A DNA stretch of 5,029 nucleotides from Bacillota bacterium (GTDB lineage: Bacteria; Bacillota; Clostridia; Lachnospirales; Cellulosilyticaceae), in assembly GCA_023457875.1 (NCBI GenBank), contig JAEXBC010000517.1, positions 1 to 5,029 on the forward strand, read 5' to 3'. Every line of letters starts with the position of its first letter. The first letter of the stretch is position 1. A program made the position numbers and the translations under genes. Of this stretch, positions 4,993 to 5,029 are shown one piece after another. The notes beneath the pieces were generated by a model that saw nothing but the letters and a program-made list of their open reading frames with translations, did no database searches and had not been told where the DNA came from.

Positions 4993-5029
4993 ATGAAAAA
5001 ATGGGATATGATTATCATTGGACTATTAC
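4993..5029 (+). CDS. Start of a membrane or exported protein (partial)
   Basis: Only 12 codons are inside the window: M-K-K-W-D-M-I-I-I-G-L-L, open at the right edge. A short basic start running straight into a hydrophobic stretch indicates a membrane helix or signal sequence. ATG 4993 has GAGG (4981-4984) at 8-base spacing. An in-frame ATG at 4987 would add Met-Arg but lies only 2 bases from GAGG. NusG-domain-II proteins of Clostridia often begin in this way (MKK.D followed by I/L-rich residues) and are often encoded beside apbE, so that is my best guess, held weakly. Confidence 0.5.
   Translation, partial: MKKWDMIIIGLL

Overview
The window is a compact, AT-rich stretch of chromosome that looks like a Clostridia-class Firmicute. 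The DUF3881-type protein points to the Lachnospirales (Lachnospiraceae or Cellulosilyticum-like), although the species cannot be fixed from the sequence. The evidence is strong purine-rich Shine-Dalgarno sites, A/T-biased codons, short hairpin plus T-run terminators, a tRNA gene without an encoded CCA, and protein families typical of that group. No transposase, integrase, CRISPR array or phage gene is visible.

Layout, left to right. (1) 59-400 (+) encodes a small zinc-ribbon protein, closed by a clear intrinsic terminator whose stem contains the stop codon. (2) 526-2557 (+) is a likely three-gene envelope operon with gaps of 29 and 38 bases. It encodes a single-pass membrane protein with an extracytoplasmic coiled coil, a membrane-anchored polysaccharide deacetylase that also carries a coiled coil, and a cytoplasmic glycerophosphodiester phosphodiesterase. 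It ends at a perfect 21-bp hairpin that lacks a T-run. (3) 2691-3581 (+) is a DUF3881-type gene of unknown function with its own good sigma-A promoter; its start is best placed at 2691. (4) 3636-3709 (+) is tRNA-Arg with anticodon CCT. (5) 3766-4803 (-) is a lipoprotein ApbE (FAD:protein FMN transferase), convergent with the tRNA and sharing a bidirectional terminator with it. (6) After the divergent region 4804-4992 a new + strand gene begins at 4993 and runs off the window. Its first 12 residues are a short charged start leading into a membrane segment and would suit a NusG-domain-II protein, a common neighbour of apbE, but this is only a guess.

How the genes fit together: the operon at 526-2557 reads as cell-envelope modification and turnover (glycan N-deacetylation outside, glycerophosphodiester hydrolysis inside). 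ApbE attaches FMN covalently to exported electron-transfer proteins, whose genes would have to lie elsewhere, possibly to the right. I see mostly recognisable housekeeping or envelope genes and no clear new system. The items most worth a second look are the coiled-coil partner of the deacetylase, the unusual 21-bp hairpin, and a 20-codon reading frame that overlaps the possible start of the right-hand gene.
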